Origin: Amoebophrya sp. A120
Lineage: Eukaryota; Sar; Dinophyceae; Syndiniales; Amoebophryaceae
NCBI GenBank assembly: GCA_905178155.1
Contig: CAJINV010000004.1
Location: forward strand, 5,744,828 to 5,808,827
Direction: 5' to 3'
DNA length: 64,000 bases
Below, piece after piece: positions 1-13,119 of this stretch. Positions within the stretch are counted from its first letter, which is position 1. Every line of letters starts with the position of its first letter. Under the pieces are notes generated by a model. That model saw only the letters and a list, made by a program, of their open reading frames with translations. It had not been told where the DNA came from and ran no database searches. A program made the translations under genes and the position numbers.

Positions 1-3000
1 GCGGAATTCAAATTCTTGTCCATCAGGTCGTAAAAATTCCTGTCCGCCGCTTCTTCGAAAAGGTACTGTGGGAGTTGTGTGGACTTTCCGCTGCCCGTGG
101 CGCCAATGATGCAGCAAACCGGGTGTAGGTCAATATGGGCGAGAATCTCGCCCCGGCAGGCGGCGATCGGAAGGCTTTGATGCACATTGACGCGTTTATT
201 GCTTCTCGTCCTGGATGAAGCACAAGCAGCAGGAAGAAACGACCTTTGGTCAGCAGATAACTGGAAGTCCGTTTTTGCTTTCCGGAGGGAAAGTTCTTGC
301 GCCTGTTGTGGACGAGTCGCCGTATTTATCATAGACAGGAACGTAATGCTGCTGTGTTCATCTTCCTGGAAATCAAAATCATAGATTAAGTTCTGGAGAA
401 GGAGTTCTGTCAGAAAACATCAAAAGCAAATGCAAAACATCGCAAGACTACTTAGATCAATAAGCACCTGGTCTGAATGCGAATTTCCCTCAAGCGCGTT
501 GGCGTTACCCTCCTCGTCGATGGTCATTTTCGTGTCGCCGTCGTCAGATTTTCCAGTGCCACGCCAGGAGAGAAAAAAGATGTCTTCGTCCGTTGAAGCA
601 ACCTCGTAGTACTCGTTGTCGTTCTCGTCACCGGCACGATCTTCGTGTCTAAGCGCTGCGTTTTGGTTTTTTTCCTCCTTTTCCGATTCGGAGCAGAAGT
701 TGTTCTCGTCGCCGAATAGCATGCTTTCCTCTTCGTCGACGACCATTTCAAAGAATTCGTCGTGCGCTCTCTGTTGTCTCCCGCCCCCGAAGTAGTAAAT
801 TCCGCCCGGCAGAAATAAAGCGTCTCTTGTTTCCGAGAAAATTTCCCACAGCGCCTCGCAGTCAAAAGCTGTACTTCTAGCCGAAGCACCGGAGAACAGA
901 ACTTCCTGGAGTAAAGAACGCTTTTTGGCTGTGATGTCCGCTGCTACTGTTGATCCTGTCCTAGTAGCCGAGGTTGTACTGGAAGCAGACGACCCCCCTG
1001 CGACAGCAGGAAAAAGCGTCAACGCATCCGCCATCCGTCTGTTTAAAGCGGTTATGGGCTTCGGCGGACCTCGGACCTTTCGCTCCGATTTTTTGGAACC
1101 TCCAGCGTCAACGACCAGCCCCGGGTAGCAGTCGTGCAGGTTGAAGTCGTTCAAACAACCGCAATTGAGCAAAAGCGAGAGTATATTTTCCTCTTCTTGT
1201 TCTACTTTTTCAGCCGGCGTCGACGTCTTCGACGTAGTACTAGATGTGGCATCTTGAAGATCTTCGTGAAACTCCTTTGTTCTGCGCCTCGTCTCAGATG
1301 TTGCTGAAAACACGAACCCAAGCTTTTTGACAACCGTGCGAAGCAGCGGCTCGAGAACGTAGCACCGCTCGGCGCAGTAAGAAAGCAGCTCGGGCGAAGG
1401 CGCAGCAGGAGGAGGAGCTGCTGCTGCATAATTGTTAGCAGCAATTCTACTGCGAGAACTACCGGAAGGGGTAGAGGTAGTTGTTCGTCTCCCTCCTGCT
1501 GTTGATCGGAGTGTGCAGTATCGTTCTGATTCTCCGGAAAGGCGCAGGGACCGATCCCAGACAGACTCGGAAGTCAATACATTGTCGAGCGAAGCGTTCT
1601 GCTCCAAGTGCTGAATCATGGCGCTAAGATCATGCTGGTGCTCTTCTTGCTGGTCAGCATCAGTAAGCGACGTACCATGTTGTCGTAGATCACGACCATC
1701 TTCAATGTCGGTCAGTAAGTACTGAATGAAAAGCGCTTGGACGTCCAGGAGGTTGAGAACGGTTTTGTCCACTTTTCGGCCGGCCTGTTTCTGTTTCCTC
1801 TGAAATAAGGCAGAAGTCGATGAAGTCGCAGATGTTGATGCAATGCCTTTATCCTCCACGTAATCAACATAATCCAGCTGGTCCTCGAAATCTAGAAAGG
1901 TCTTCAACAGAAACCATTCCTTGACCTTGAATGAAAAGAAAAGCTTCAACAAATTCTTTTCTTCCAGAACTTTCAAGCGCAGGACCTTCGCGCACTTTCC
2001 CAGTTCTTTGCGATAGCTGGAATATCCAAAAAAAGCTGCAATCCGTTCCACGTCGAGAAGGATAATGAAAGAACTCTGGTTGCAGCAGAGACATAACTGG
2101 CTCACGACCGGGTCAACATGAGTGGAGAGCAAATCCCACACCAATTTCGTATCCTGAAAGAAGTCCCGGGTTGTTTGGTGGTGTGTGTGCTGGTGATCGT
2201 TCTTCGTCCCCCCGTCGAATATGAGTTGAGGCAGCAGGAAGAGGCTGCAACAGGATGTTGAAACTGGGTCTGCACATGGTGAGCGGTTATCAACATCATC
2301 AAGGAACAACAGGCCCCGCATCTCCTCCACGGCAGCTTGGAACGCTGCGCTCGAGGCACAGTAGCGGAACTCCACTTTTGGTGGTATAAGAATCTCTGAA
2401 CAAATCGCCAAGCGTCTCGTCATCTTTTCGTGGAAAGCAGGGGTGTATTGGGGACAGGCATTGCTACATACCCTACTCTGCCGCGCCGACGAGAAGCGGC
2501 CCAGGCCAACATCTGCGTAGTTCCCTGAGGTTGACATCAAGTCAGGCAGAACCAGTCCAGGAATGAAGAAGGTTCCGGAGGCAAACAGAGAGTGCAGGGC
2601 GATCGAGGAAGCTTCATCATCAAAAATGCCGTCGTGCAGCGGAGGATCTTGTTCGTCTAAGCGATTTTTCGTTTTCCCACTGTTTCGCCGTGCTCCTTCT
2701 CGTTCTCGTGTAGAAGAAGATGATGTCCTCGAACAAGATCTCCATTCCGCGTACACATGTTCCGGGGCTGGAAACTCCTCGACTCCTTCACATGTTTCGG
2801 CGCCCGTCGAAGGCATGTGGGGTAGAAAAGGTCTCGAGGTTTTTGTTGTAGAGATGTCTTCTTCATACCGCTCGTTCAATATTTCCACACAGGCAGGAGC
2901 CGCTAAAGCTAAACTGCTGTAGTCAATGTGCCCCTCAATGTCGACTGCAACTTCTGCGCTTATCGATGGCGTTTCGATAGCGCCGGCGCTACCGCTAGTA

Positions 3001-6000
3001 TTTCCGACGGGGTCGTTGATGTCGGAGGCGGAGGCGATAGCGACTTTATCATCTTCTGTACCACCACCAGCCAGGACTTGTGGGCCGAAATCCGTCTCAT
3101 CGCCTTGAGGAGAAGACTCTTGCTGCGAGGAGAGCAGCTGAAATTCCTCTCCTTCAACATCTAGCGGCGTTGAGCCCTCTTTTTCATCCGGATTGTCTTC
3201 CGATTTCGGTACCAATACTAATTCCGCATCCGCCATGTCCTCGTCCACAGCCTCATCAAACCGAGTCACTTCTATTGTGTCGCTGCGAGGACTGCTCTCT
3301 GACGAGGAAGTCGAAGTGCTGCCGGATTGAGATTCATCATCCGAAACAAAGCCTTGGGAAGAAGGCGGAGAACTCATGCTGTCCCAGTCGTCACCTTGTT
3401 CGGCAGGAACGGCCTGGCGGCTCGAAGGCGGCATCGAATTTGCGCCGCCGGTCTTTCGGTTGATAGCTGCATCACTTTCGACGACGTAGTCGGAGCCTGA
3501 GTCCTCTACCTCGTCTGTCGCGTGACGATTTCTCGGGTGCTCTTGACCGCATTTTATTTTTCCAAAAGAATCATCGGCTTTGGAAGCTGCGCCTACGGCT
3601 ACTCCGCCTTCGTCGTCCGATGGTTCTTGGCTTTGCTCTTCGTGCTCTCCCCGGACAGGACCACCTAGCCCTTGTCCCGCCATGTCCAAAAATTTTCTTT
3701 CTAGCAGCGCAGGATGCTGGTCGACGAAGTCGTGCCGTAGACTGTCGAAATCCGGACTGTGAAACAGCGATTTGCGCAGCAAATTGCTGAAGTTCTCCGT
3801 GGTTATTACGTTCTTTTGGGCTTGGTGCTCTCCGTTGTCAAATTTATTCCCAAAACCACATGACAAAAAAGCATCCCGAACCGCTTGGAGAAATTTTACG
3901 TCCTCAGACTTCTCCCTCACAGTCAGGAACTCCATACCGTCTGAAGCGATAGTAGAGGTGCTGGCACTAATATGCGCTAACTCTTCTTCGTCATCAAGGG
4001 AAGATGCAAATAAATTATCGTTACAACTTTTCCGCGCCGCATCTCCTACCTCGTCGTCCGCGAACACAGTGAGCTGTGACGAGCCGTTTTCATTTTGCCG
4101 CACCCCCGGGTAGAACCTGCGCATGCCGTGCCTTGCTAGCAACGCGGACAATGCTGTACCAAGCTGGTCCTTTGTCGTTAGCGGAACTACGGCATGACTG
4201 TCGACTTCCTCCTCCTCCTCCTCCTCATTCACGGACTCCGCTAATGCGGACCGTAGGGCTGCAAGCCCTCCCGCGTTTGCGATCATGGACAAGACGACCT
4301 GGGCGCAGCACGGGCCCGGGAGAAAGCCACCCCGTACATCCAGGTGCAGCTTGAGGAGCTGGGCACGGAGGAAATCCGTTGCCAGAGGGTCCCATGTGTG
4401 GCGCTCAAGTTGCATCTGTTTTCCCTGCAGCGTGAGTCGCTGCCTATGTTTATTTTGAAGCTGCTGTGCGAAGGAAGATGAAGACCCACTATCAAGCGGA
4501 TTTCTTTTTTTCAGCTCGATGCATTCTCGCTTCAGTATGCGCAGAAACCGGCAGCACCACTTTAGACCTTCTTCCTCGAGAACAGGATCGGAACAGTTGG
4601 TCGACGAGGTCTTGTCCCGAGATGAATCCACTTCCTCGGCCGCCGCACTGGTGTTCGCCATCGAAGTGATTGCCGCAGCGGGAAGCAATCTCCGCCCTTC
4701 ATCCACGGTTTGGATGCCCTTAAAGTCGAAAAAGAACTCGAACAAGGTCTGGACGAAGGAGAAAAGGCTTGTTGTGCCGTTTATTTCTTGATGATGATTG
4801 TTCACATTAGATCCTGAAGACTCCTTTCGCCACCACCAAGCGATAACTCGCGCTACTTTAACCAACTGCTTCGTTAGCTTTTCCCTGAGGGAGACGTCGA
4901 ACGGCTTATTCTTCCCAACAGGCTTGGCGGTCAGCAGTGGGTAGGCGAAGAGCTGTAACAGGCGGAGCGGGGTGACAAAAGGCTGGTGGGGCTTATTTCG
5001 TGGGGCTGGGGGCGGCGTGGGGACGTTTACTATTTCATCATCCGGTCGTGGCCCTTCATTCTCATTTTGGCCCATCATATCCTCGTCCCCGTCCCCACTT
5101 GATGCATCTTCATCATCGTCAGGCATTTGGTCTTGCAGTGCGAGGGCCTCGGCGCAACCATGAAAATTCGCCTCATCGTCGCCGAAGAAGGGCGGAAATA
5201 ACCGAAGCTCCAACAACTCTTCAACATGCAGCTCGGGTGCTCCTGTCGTGGAGAGTTGTTTTCGGCCTGTTTTACTCATGTACAACTTTCTCCACATTGC
5301 ATACCTTTCGTACAGCTCCACCAGCAAGGCTTCCGTGTGCTCGAAGCAGATATCCACCCCCACTCGCTGGAGGTGCTGAGACAATTCCATCCGCAGCGAA
5401 AGCTGGGTGGTGATAGCCAGAACCAGCTGCGACAGGATCGAGAAGCAAACCTCTGGGTAAAAGTTCTTCTGGTCATTCTTCTGGTCGCCTGGAGGCGCAT
5501 CTAGTATTGAATAGACGCGCCGCTGGATGACGGTCAGCAGTAGATCCGAAGGGCAGCGGTCTTGCGTAGCCAATGCGGAAAAGCTCGACCAGAGTGCGCA
5601 AGCTGGAGCGGCGTTGCCTTTGTTCGTCAGACTCTTCTTCAGGTCGAAAAGCAGCCGCACGTCAGGAAACAAGAACCCGTCGCTTGCAACGTTCACACCA
5701 CGATCCTCTGCATACGCTTCATGAAGATGATTATTTGCATCGTCCGTGCAGCCCGATAATTGCGACGTTGCACTACGCCCCTCATCGAAGAGAAACGGAA
5801 GGTAGTTGCGAAGAAAAAACTCCGGCGCGGTGAGTTTCAGCCCCTGCCACACCCACTGCCCCTTCGCCAGATTCATAGCTCTCCACAACGCAGCCAGCAC
5901 AAAGTGCGGCAGGGGCCATTTCGGCGTTACCTTTTCCAGGATCGCCCAGCATTCTTGCCGGTCTTGCTCTATCCGCTCGGAATTGGTTGCGCTAGAGATG

Positions 6001-6494
6001 ATGTTTCGTACCTCGTCCTCCTTTGTGAGTCTGCCTTTGAGGTAGTCCGAAACCTGCAGCAGGATCCACTTGCGCACCGTTGCCCGCCGTGTCTTGCGCG
6101 AGGCAGTGCGGAGGCTAAATAGCAGATTTTCCAGCGGGTGTAGCGCCCTCACTGCAACATTGCCACCATAATTTATTCCCGTGTTCTTCGGCGGACCAGT
6201 GTGTCCGTCTTCGTCCTGGGCAAAAGTGAAAAGGCACAGATCCGGTTCGCGCTTGACGCTGCTTTCGCATGTGGCTTTCTCAGTGCAGAGCAGAACCCTA
6301 CACGCGGACATCCAGCGTGCCACAGCGCAGTCCTGCACAAGCTTTTTGACAACCTGAGCAGCGACTGTTGATGTTGATGAAACAGAGCCGGAAGCACTGT
6401 CCTCGTTCCAGACACAGGTGTAGGCATGATGGAATACCTCCACCACTTGCGTCAGCCTTTTTTTATCCAGCTCGGGGCACCGTGGCCGCGTCAT
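1..6494 (-). CDS. DEAH-box RNA helicase with very long N-terminal extension (3' partial)
   Basis: Exon 1 (6494-452) encodes about 2010 residues. Exon 2 (406-1) runs off the left edge. A 45-nt GT-AG intron joins them in frame. Exon 2 carries the start of a DExH helicase core: a SLPI...EIL...I segment, then Walker A GATGSGKSTQLPQYL (about + 70-115), typical of DEAH RNA helicases of the DHX/Prp class. The N-terminal 2000 residues are acidic and low-complexity, with Ser/Glu/Asp runs, and show no domain I recognise. Without the intron the first frame would stop at 420-422 just before the helicase motif, so the two would look like separate genes. The start is the first Met of the long frame (MTRPRCPEL). 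ATP-dependent RNA remodelling is inferred from the family. DEAH box, helicase C and OB-fold parts lie outside the window. Confidence 0.8.
407..451 (-). other. 45-nt GT-AG micro-intron in the helicase gene
   Basis: On the minus strand it starts GTAGTC and ends CTGACAG. Removing it joins codons ...GAT CTA A to AA CTC CTT CTC, and the frame then runs open through Walker A. Unlike the introners it has canonical ends and no terminal inverted repeat. Confidence 0.6.
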
Positions 6495-7522
6495 GGCAGC
6501 ATGCAGGGCGGTCCATACTCGTCGTGCAGAGAAGCCATGAGAAATTCTATGACTTCTTGCATATCAGGCTGTGGTTGCTGGTACAAATAAGTAGAGGGGT
6601 TCAAATCAAGGGCGTAGTGGAGGCGGTCTCTGAGGATGAATGCGGCATGTTACTTCTACTGAGGATAAATGCGGCACTTCGGACTTCAAATAGGTTCGCA
6701 TATCACTTCTACCATACGTAAATTTGAAGGAAAAAGACCTGTACTACGATACTCGTCTACTTTCGGGGACCCAGGGGACCATCCGTAGTTAAGAAACTCA
6801 AACTAATGCATGGGCATACCATGGCCAAAGGGAAAGGGGTGACAACGGGAGCGAAGGCTAATATATAAACAAGAAAAGATGGCGTTACAAGGGCAGGCAC
6901 TTTGTCCTTGTTCTTGACAGGAAGCGATACCAATGCATCGACGATAAATGGATCTGCGGGAATTAGTTTTCGCGATTCAACAACGAGCACGAGCTGAATC
7001 GAATGGGCATGCCATAAGAGAGTTGTCAATACAATTCATGTATCTGTATTTCACTTCTTTTCTCCGTACAAGAACTGAGCGTACGATGGCAAGCGGCACA
7101 ATAAGTTTTTTTGTTTTTCTAGGTAGTGGATCCGGTTCTGGAAAAGCCACGGAGAGAAATACCAAGATAGATCGAAGCGGCGACATTTTGCTGATGCTGA
7201 GAGACCAACAACCTTCGGCACCATTCTTGATACGAAGCTGCACATAAACGGCCTCTGTAACACGCAAGTTTTGTCATTGTTTGCGCTTCAGTAAATCTTT
7301 CGATTCTTATTCCTGATACCTCTGGTCGAAATGTGAAACGCTGACCGGGACCCTGGGTCAGTATATTTTGGAAAAAATAAGGAAAAGAATTCGAACCGCT
7401 ACCGCACAGGTGTATATGTGCGTTTTGTTTTAACTTCTTCTTCATCATACAGCAAACATCGAAGGCTGAGAAAATGAAACTAGTAGTGCGAGCAAAAATA
7501 CATGACAACGACAACCTTCTTA
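6495..7522. other. Intergenic spacer
   Basis: About 1 kb between the helicase start and the stop of the next minus-strand gene. Only short, unconvincing open frames; no repeat or RNA gene recognised. Confidence 0.5.
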
Positions 7523-9708
7523 CTACTTCGGCAACAGCTTGTCTCCGGCGGCGTCGTATGAACTGCAAAAGCATCGCTCTAGTATAAATTGCATTACAAA
7601 TTAGCTCAGCATTACAAATTGAATTTGTAATGCTGATTCACCTTGAGAAAGAGATTTGTAATGCATAAATGCAATGACTACAACGAGTATGATACTTTTG
7701 CACAGGATACGTCGGCTTTTCGTTCGGAGTACATCCCGAAGCAGGCGTGGGCCATGGGAATGGAGTACCCCGTATCAAATGCAAAAGTGTCTGGGTCTGG
7801 AAGAATGCAAGTTTGTCATGCTTGTCTGGCATGACTCGCGCATCTGTGTTTCCTAGGCACGAAAAGTAGGCCTTCTTACCTGTCATGTTGGAAGGCTAAG
7901 GGCAGGGCGTCCCCATGTAAATTATTTCGACAAACAGTAGCCGCATACCCGGTAAACTCTAGCGGAATTTATTGGGCAGTGCGATTTCTACCGAAGAACA
8001 ACCACAGCATCTACTGGGACGGCTGCGACGGAAGATGTGTGGGTGCCCAAGTAGAAATAGTTCTGCGCAACGCCATCAACTAGCACCGAGGGAGAAAAAA
8101 GAAAGGTAGAAAAGTGAGAAGCGAGATACTAAGACACAGCCCCACTTACGAAAGAAACACCCTAAAAAGTGGACACACCTATGCGTAGCAGAGTAAAATG
8201 TCCTGAACGCGGGAGCGCGCGCATGAAGAATCAAGCAAGGACGTGCATGCAAATGGCCGAGCAAGTAAATATATGTAGAGAGTGAAACTCTGGTGAAAAA
8301 ACGGGCAAGCAGGAACCCGGATGGACAAACGAGAACATCATGACCAAACCAAAGACCACAAAAAGCATGACAAACTAGGCCAGTCTGCTACACAAGGTGA
8401 AGCCAGGGTGGAATTTAGTTGTAACCCTGAACGGTAAGCCCATAAAAAATCTAAAGCGCTACACAAAATTTCTATCACTAGACCGGTCAATCCACTTCTG
8501 CCTGTACCGTCTCTAACTCGATGGTTTTCTCTGCCACCCTAAGAAGTGGCAAGTGAATGCATGTCATGCCAAGTAGAGACCACTACGACGCGCAACAGCG
8601 GCGCAAGCCAAGTTTTCATTCCCAGAAGGCAGGAGCCCTCGCATACAAAAGTGCCAGTAACCCTGAACAACATACAAAACAGACAGCCGGGCTGTAGAAA
8701 ACAACAAGGGAAACTGGCAGCGGGAGGGGAAGAGGAAAACCTAGTGTCGTAGCTAGTCGAGAAAACCGGAGGTAGAGTGCTCGCTATTTTCCGCGTCTTA
8801 GTTGGTTGCTCAAGGGTACAGGCGCCGGCTCCACCATGAGCAACCACGCGAAAAATACGTGGATATTACTTTTCATGCAAAATTTCATTTCATCCTTCTT
8901 ACCTGTCATGCAAAAACGCAATAAGTTTCCGATGCGGAATACGTAAGACATGGGAGCCAAAAAATTTGTCATGCATAACTGCGTATTGCAGTGCCTCTAC
9001 CATGCACTTTTAGCATTACAAGCTTCCAGACCCAGAGATATTTGCAATCCATACCCCGCGAGCAGGCAATCGACCACGGCCGTGCCGATCACAATCTGGC
9101 TTTTCGCGGCCGTGTAACCTAGCATTAACGCGGTCAGCGCCCCCACCGACATGAGGAGGCCGAGGTAATAAAGGACACCCAAGAAGGCGACGCAGCACGG
9201 GAGGCAACAACAATTCTCTTTCACGATGGCGTACCAGAAGAGGTGGGTGAAGAAAAGGCCGAGGAGAACGGTGGCGACTACCTGGATTATGATGTATTCC
9301 GCGTTCTTTGTGGTCATCATGCGTCCTCCTGTGCTCTCTTGGTTCTGATATTCGTAACTTCGAAGAAAGAAAATGAGGATCGTTGCACGTTGTAGTAATT
9401 CAGGATTTTTGCTATTGCTTTCTTTTCAGAATTATAAGTACCTGTCCCAAAACGTGTCCAACTAAATGCCCGCCGAAGAGCGCCAGCACCGCGATGCCCA
9501 CAAAGACCTGGTAGACCACCTGCATCCAAAAAATCGTGGCCATACCGAATTCGTATGCGAGCGCGTTCTCATCCTTGCTCCAGGAGAAAGAGAGGTATTC
9601 CTTAAACCGGGTCTTCGCGTCCTTTTTGCTGCTCGCCGGCTGGAACTTCAGGGTCTCGATGAACTCCGTGAACGAAGTCACGTAGCCATTGCACGAACAA
9701 CAACCCAT
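7523..9708 (-). CDS. Small multi-pass membrane protein with MGCC N-terminus
   Basis: Four exons: 9708-9442, 9344-9054, 7772-7710 and 7556-7523 (stop TAG). A 97-nt GT-AG intron (GTACTT...ATCAG) separates the first two; introners B1 and A1 separate the rest. Removing each introner plus one 5-bp duplication keeps the frame (CGGGG for B1, CGACG for A1). The product is about 220 residues: a soluble N-terminal segment starting MGCCSCNG, which could be a myristoylation/palmitoylation site, then about four hydrophobic helices, and a short polar tail ending DKLLPK. A CCCLPCC cluster lies between helices. Family not recognised; a lipidated membrane-protein role is inference only. Confidence 0.6.
7557..7709 (-). 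mobile_element. Introner, family A
   Basis: Ends TATCCTGTGC / GTTCATA with a TGCAAAAG-type inverted repeat. Target duplication CGACG on both sides; excision joins KAD to AAGDK in frame. Confidence 0.75.
7773..9053 (-). mobile_element. Introner, family B, interrupted by a 1-kb insertion
   Basis: Ends TATGGATTGC / TTTGATA, inner inverted repeat built on GTCTGGGTCTGGAA. Target duplication CGGGG; excision joins LAG to YSIPM in frame. Other family-B copies here are about 255-270 bp; this one is 1281 bp because of a nested insertion. Confidence 0.75.
7888..8910. mobile_element. 1023-bp insertion nested in introner B1
   Basis: A 17-bp direct repeat (CCTTCTTACCTGTCATG) at 7871-7887 and 8894-8910 brackets the insert. 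The uninterrupted sequence matches the corresponding part of the intact family-B copy at 40031-40285. No credible coding frame inside. A long duplication suggests target-primed insertion; the right end carries ATTTC-like repeats. Confidence 0.6.
9345..9441 (-). other. 97-nt GT-AG intron of the small membrane protein gene
   Basis: Minus strand GTACTT...ATATCAG. Removal joins HVLGQ to NQESTGG in phase 0. Confidence 0.6.
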
Positions 9709-10701
9709 CTTGTCGAAAGTTCCTCTTGTTCCGTATATGCAATGAGCGCGATATGAACCACGAGGTCGTGTCTATTTAGTGCACAAGCAGAGAGTTTTAC
9801 CTTCACGACGAAAACCTTTGTCCGCTCTTGTGTAAAGAGGGAAAAAACTGCATGCGGGCCTTGTCGCCAATAAAACTACTGACGAGCAGAATCTCCTGTG
9901 ACTTTCAGAAGGCCTCCAGAAGCTGAAAAGTCTTTCGCTCTCTCTGGTACAGCGCCAGCACTACACCTTTCCTTCGAAATAAGAAGCACAGATGCGACCG
10001 GTTTCCTTTCACTTCTAAGTGACCCGGGAACAAAAAGAACAAAAACAAGAGCAATGCAACAAACAGCACCGCCAATCGTTGAGAACGTCCCGGCAAGACA
10101 GGACTTTCTCCATGAGCGAGAAGCACGAGGGTGCGGTGGCTGAGTTTCATTGTAAATGTCCTGTTCCCGTGTACAGTTTCAATTTCTAACTATGTTGCGG
10201 AGGTGTCAACATTTTTAGGAAATAATATCGACCCAGGTGACGTCTTCCAATCTGGATCTGCATCTGCTTTGACTACCTTGTTTTCTACATTGGTTTCTGC
10301 AGGCAACAAGTGTGGTGGGCTGGTTGCGGATTCTTATATCCTTATCGGCAACCAACTGTGGTTTTGCTCCTGGCTCATCTTGGGAGAGAATACCGAGCCA
10401 TGTTTGCAAGAACCTGTCCACCCTCTGTCGTGCCGTAGTAGTTTTATTTGGCAGAAGTTTTCAGTCGCAGCAGAATGTTGATAGCGCATGATGTTGAGTG
10501 GATTGCTTCAGTAGACGACTCAAAATGTTCATGTTGTAGTTAGTTTCATTCAATCGTCGAATCGACGATGATTCATTTCCAATAAATCGTGGCCCACGAG
10601 CGCACAACATCATTCATCAAGTACAATGATCTACTTCCTACAACTTACGGTCATCTCCGCATTTTCGGTAGTACATATACCAAATCGATCCCAACTGTTT
10701 T
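9709..10701. other. Intergenic spacer
   Basis: About 1 kb with no convincing gene, repeat or introner seen. Confidence 0.5.
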
Positions 10702-11748
10702 CTACATGGTATTTCTTGCCTGCGGGAATCCACCGTCGTTCGAACTACTTCCAGGAGCACCAGCACCACTGCTGCTCGACGACGAGCTGGCCCCGGCTCC
10801 GAAGTTTTTGTTGTACCACTTGGACACAGCATTCGCCCCACTGACCGTGTTTCGCGCTACTGCTTTGCCCGTGTCACTTTCGGCCGCCTGCTTGCCCAGC
10901 CGCATCGCCTCCGAGGCGGTCTTCTTGCCTATCTCGGCGGCGCGGGTCGAGATCTGGTGCTTCTGATCGACCGACACGGCCTTGTTAATGGTGGTGGACG
11001 TCGCTTTGCCGATGGTCTTGGCCGCGTCGCCCACCTTGTCTTTTCGCGTGCAGGCGTAAACCGCCGCACCGCCCAGAGCCACCGCCGATATGGGGCCCAG
11101 GAGGACCAGACCCGCCGTGGCACCGACGAGCGCCGCGCCAGCTTTTGTACCGATCACCTTTATTTGTACAATAGGGTAAAAATGGTGATATTAAAAGAAG
11201 ATCGGGTTATTCTTACGGTTACGAATACCATCAATACAACAACCGTAAAACGAACCTGCATAAGAAGAAAAGCGGCGAGGACGACTCGCCAAGGTGAAGG
11301 TCTTCTGTTTTAGTACGATGTGTTTCTGTTTGTGCTGTTTAAATACAGCAGAGACAAGCAACTCATCTGTACTTACCCTAAAGTACACAAGTACCTTCTT
11401 GTCCCCGCCCGTCCCACTGCTCGAGGCTGTTGACGCCGTTTCCAGATTATACGCCACGCTGGTCAGCTGCAATCCACCCACCATGTCCTTGGCGGGGACG
11501 GGGGGCACCCCCGGGGGCAGGGAGTTCAGGTGGTCAATCCGCGACCGCACCTCGCGCTGGTGCTGCCGAATCGCATCGACATCGGCGTGGTTGGAGCTCA
11601 CCGCGGTAGCTTCTGCGAGGGACAGATGCTGCAGGGACAGGTCCCAGTGGTGTACGGCCCGGGTGTAGTCCCCTCGCTCGTCGTAGTTCAGCGCCTCACG
11701 CTCCGCTTCTGCAGCGGATGAGGCGTGCCGAGCAAGCTCGGCTTCCAT
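10702..11748 (-). CDS. Spartin-like protein: MIT domain plus senescence-like region
   Basis: Exon 1 (11748-11377) and exon 2 (11157-10702) are joined by a 219-nt GT-AG intron (GTAAGT...AAATAAAG). The N-terminal 70 residues form an MIT-like helical repeat (AEREALNYDERGDYTRAVHHWDL), the fold that binds ESCRT-III tails. The second exon holds a Gly/Ala-rich stretch (AGLVLLGPISAVALGGAAVY) followed by amphipathic segments, resembling the senescence domain that follows MIT in spartin. The C-terminus is a Ser/Gly-rich tail. Total about 276 residues. Endosome/lipid-droplet function is inferred from family; the senescence assignment is less sure than MIT. Confidence 0.6.
11158..11376 (-). other. 219-nt GT-AG intron
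   Basis: Minus strand GTAAGTACAG...CAAATAAAG; joins LVYFR to VIGTKAG in phase 0. Confidence 0.65.
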
Positions 11749-13119
11749 GATCTGTATAAATCGTTGTTCCAGCGCTTGTGCGATGATTATTGAGCGGAGC
11801 TATAATTTATTCGCAGCGTATAGATGATCTTTTTGGTTTTTACCTTGATTTTTATTGTCCAAAAATACAGATAGAGCTCCTCTCACGGTCCTTTTATCTT
11901 GCCTCTTCTAGGCACGGCTTTAGTCCGATCGTCGGGCATTATAGGCATGATAACTTCTTCCTTTTGCTTTCCTTCTTTGCGCCGGCCACAACAAGAAAAA
12001 AACGAAACTTTCTTTTGGGTAGAAAAAGACCGCTATTCGACGATGAATACACACCTACAGTGCAAGCGGGAAATATAGTTACATGTACACTGAGCGGAAG
12101 CGGAAGCGCGGCGGGTTACAAAAGTAAAACGACCTCCACTTAGCGACAGCTTTGTATGTGAAACGGTGGAGGTACTAACGGTATGCGTATGCCCATGCGG
12201 TGCAAAATAAAAATGAAAATACTAGGGTAAAAAGCTCAGGGTCAGGAAAAACAACAAAATGGATCACCACATTATCATCATCCCCGCGTGGGGACCGAGA
12301 AGATTGTGGTTTACAGTCAGTGATGCCTCGTCACAAGAGTTTATGGGTTAGGGTTCTTTTGTGGACCTGTAAATTCCTTTATAATTTGGATTTCCTCCTC
12401 CTGCTCGCGACTCGAGTTGACAGTGACACCGCCTCAATGAGCTACATCCGTCTGCTTGTTATCATCTCGCAGTACTATGGTACCTCTTGTGAAGAAGAAG
12501 TCCTCGACCTCGTAAGAGGTAACAACAGAAACAAATACAAATAGTACTGCATCAGCATCTTCGTGTTCAAGCTCACAGTGCTGATACTTGTTCGTTGATA
12601 TCGTTTGTGAAGACAACCATGGTTGATAAATTATTTGGTCGTGGTGCGTGACGAACACACTGTCGCATTTCTCGAAAGATTTGTTCCGCTCGGCCCTGTA
12701 CTAGTGCGGGAAAAGTCATATTGTGTACTTTCGCGCGCCCATTTTCAAAGTGCAAAGAACGAAGTGTTCATATTGTACACGAAGCAAAATATTGTAAACA
12801 AAGCACTCAAGCAAAGAATAGCCGCTCCAAATGGTCGGTTATCGAAAAGAATAGCAGCTTGAAGTCGGTCATCCAAAATCGTTTTCCTCCAGGTAGTGGT
12901 AGCTGAACCTATCATACAGTGTAGTCCTACTTCTGTAGTACCGTGTTCTTGCAAAGACGCTTCAATTGAAGTAGAGCCTCGTCTGCGGAAAAGAGGAGCT
13001 CAGCGAAAATAAGCTGCAGTTACACATACACTACGAGCTCGAAATTTTCTGTTTCCCAAGAATTATTTCCCCAACATTATACAACAAACAGAAACTTCTA
13101 CTACACTATTCAAGTCTTT
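11749..13119. other. Intergenic spacer
   Basis: About 1.4 kb, AT-richer than the flanking genes, with no convincing coding frame, introner or RNA gene. Confidence 0.5.

Noticed and set aside
187-6721. Many plus-strand open frames opposite the helicase gene
   Set aside because: They are antisense shadows of a 2000-codon minus frame and carry no recognisable domains.
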